A program made the translations under genes and the position numbers. Source: Gammaproteobacteria bacterium (GTDB lineage: Bacteria; Pseudomonadota; Gammaproteobacteria; GCA-001735895). Taken from it: a stretch of 6,774 nt of DNA. Positions 6,054-6,774 of this stretch are shown in pieces. Position 1 is the stretch's first letter. Each line of letters starts with the position of its first letter. The notes under the pieces were generated by a model, which had not been told where the DNA came from, did not search any database, and saw only the letters and a list, made by a program, of their open reading frames with translations. The DNA is taken from assembly GCA_027293245.1 (NCBI GenBank), contig JAPUFZ010000168.1, forward strand, positions 1 through 6,774, read 5' to 3'.

Positions 6054-6774
6054 GGGATCATACCCAGGGCATCCAGCCCGGTTGATTCATCGAAACCAAA
6101 CATCAGGTTCATATTTTGAATCGCCTGCCCGGCAGCGCCCTTGACCAGATTATCGATTACTGCCAGTACAATATACTTATTACTCTCGGCCAGGTAGTGC
6201 ACCGCAACACGGCAATGATTGGCACCTTTTACCGAGCGAGTCTCGGGATGGGACCCGGCAGGCATGACGTCGACGAAAGGTTCGTCTTTATAGAATTCCT
6301 CAAATATTTTCTGCACGTTGCTACCAGCTCCCTGTGCATCGGCGTAAACAGTTGCATATAATCCGCGAATCATCGGCATCAGGTGTGGAGTAAAGACCAG
6401 ATCAGCCTGGGGGTCCACAGTCTGCAATACAGCCTTGATCTCGGGTAAGTGACGGTGTCCGCCGACACCGTAGGCCTTAACTGATTCGCTCACTTCGCAA
6501 AAAGCACGCGCGATACTTTCACCCCTGCCCGCACCGCTCACTCCCGACTTGCAATCAGCGATGATTGAGGCGGGATCAATCATTTCATGTTTTAACAACG
6601 GCAACAGCGCGAGGATAACCGCGGTCGGATAACAACCAGGATTAGCCACCAGGCTCGCGGACTTAATGGATTCTCGATTTAATTCCGGCAAACCGTAAAC
6701 CGCCTGCTCCACCAATGGCGGACAGGCATGGGTCGCTCCATACCACTTTTCCCAGATCGCAATGTCTTTTATTC
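6050..6774 (-). CDS. argC: N-acetyl-gamma-glutamyl-phosphate reductase, N-terminus outside the window
   Basis: Third step of arginine biosynthesis: NADPH-dependent reduction of N-acetylglutamyl-5-phosphate to the semialdehyde in the cytoplasm. The visible part is 240 codons plus TGA and is open right to the window edge. It begins in the conserved WEKWYGATH stretch, so roughly the first 100 residues (most of the NADP-binding fold) are missing from a family length near 344. Diagnostic motifs are [13 protein letters not shown], the catalytic cysteine in NPGCYPTA (codon at 6632-6634), GVSGAGR, the GGHRHLPEI histidine region and [18 protein letters not shown]. The stop codon overlaps the first codon of the DUF6776-like gene, so argC leads a minus-strand unit running to the terminator near 4390. 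Its promoter and any ArgR box lie outside the window. Confidence 0.97.
   Translation of the reverse strand, partial: IKDIAIWEKWYGATHACPPLVEQAVYGLPELNRESIKSASLVANPGCYPTAVILALLPLLKHEMIDPASIIADCKSGVSGAGRGESIARAFCEVSESVKAYGVGGHRHLPEIKAVLQTVDPQADLVFTPHLMPMIRGLYATVYADAQGAGSNVQKIFEEFYKDEPFVDVMPAGSHPETRSVKGANHCRVAVHYLAESNKYIVLAVIDNLVKGAAGQAIQNMNLMFGFDESTGLDALGMIP

Overview
The window is chromosomal sequence from a gammaproteobacterium of roughly balanced G+C, on gene content probably aquatic or marine and not an enteric. The order tyrS / M23 metallopeptidase / anmK // erpA / bactofilin / DUF6776-like membrane protein / argC matches the syntenic block I recall from Pseudomonas and relatives. No mobile elements, CRISPR arrays, tRNA or rRNA genes are visible.

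Layout: (1) 1-890, minus strand, tyrosyl-tRNA synthetase, cut off at its C-terminus by the window edge. (2) 891-963, a compact divergent promoter region. (3) 964-4353, plus strand: a MepM-like peptidoglycan endopeptidase, AnmK (anhydro-muropeptide recycling) one base after it, then, after a 131-base AT-rich gap, an outer-membrane beta-barrel protein of the TIGR04219 type. (4) 4372-4402, a hairpin flanked by A and T tracts that can terminate both converging units. (5) 4429-6774, minus strand, a tight unit read right to left: argC (5' end outside the window), a bitopic membrane coiled-coil protein overlapping it, a bactofilin one base further, and erpA after an 82-base gap carrying a good sigma70-type promoter of its own.

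The genes fall into three themes. Envelope: a peptidoglycan cross-link cutter, a recycler of peptidoglycan turnover products, a bactofilin scaffold, a membrane coiled-coil protein that may partner the bactofilin, and an outer-membrane barrel. Central metabolism: ArgC (arginine biosynthesis) and TyrS (tRNA charging). Cofactor delivery: ErpA, an A-type Fe-S carrier. I see no clearly new system. The most interesting points are the envelope gene cluster around a bactofilin, the barrel gene sitting in the otherwise familiar anmK-erpA interval, the shared bidirectional terminator, and several perfect 8-9 bp inverted repeats inside coding sequence.
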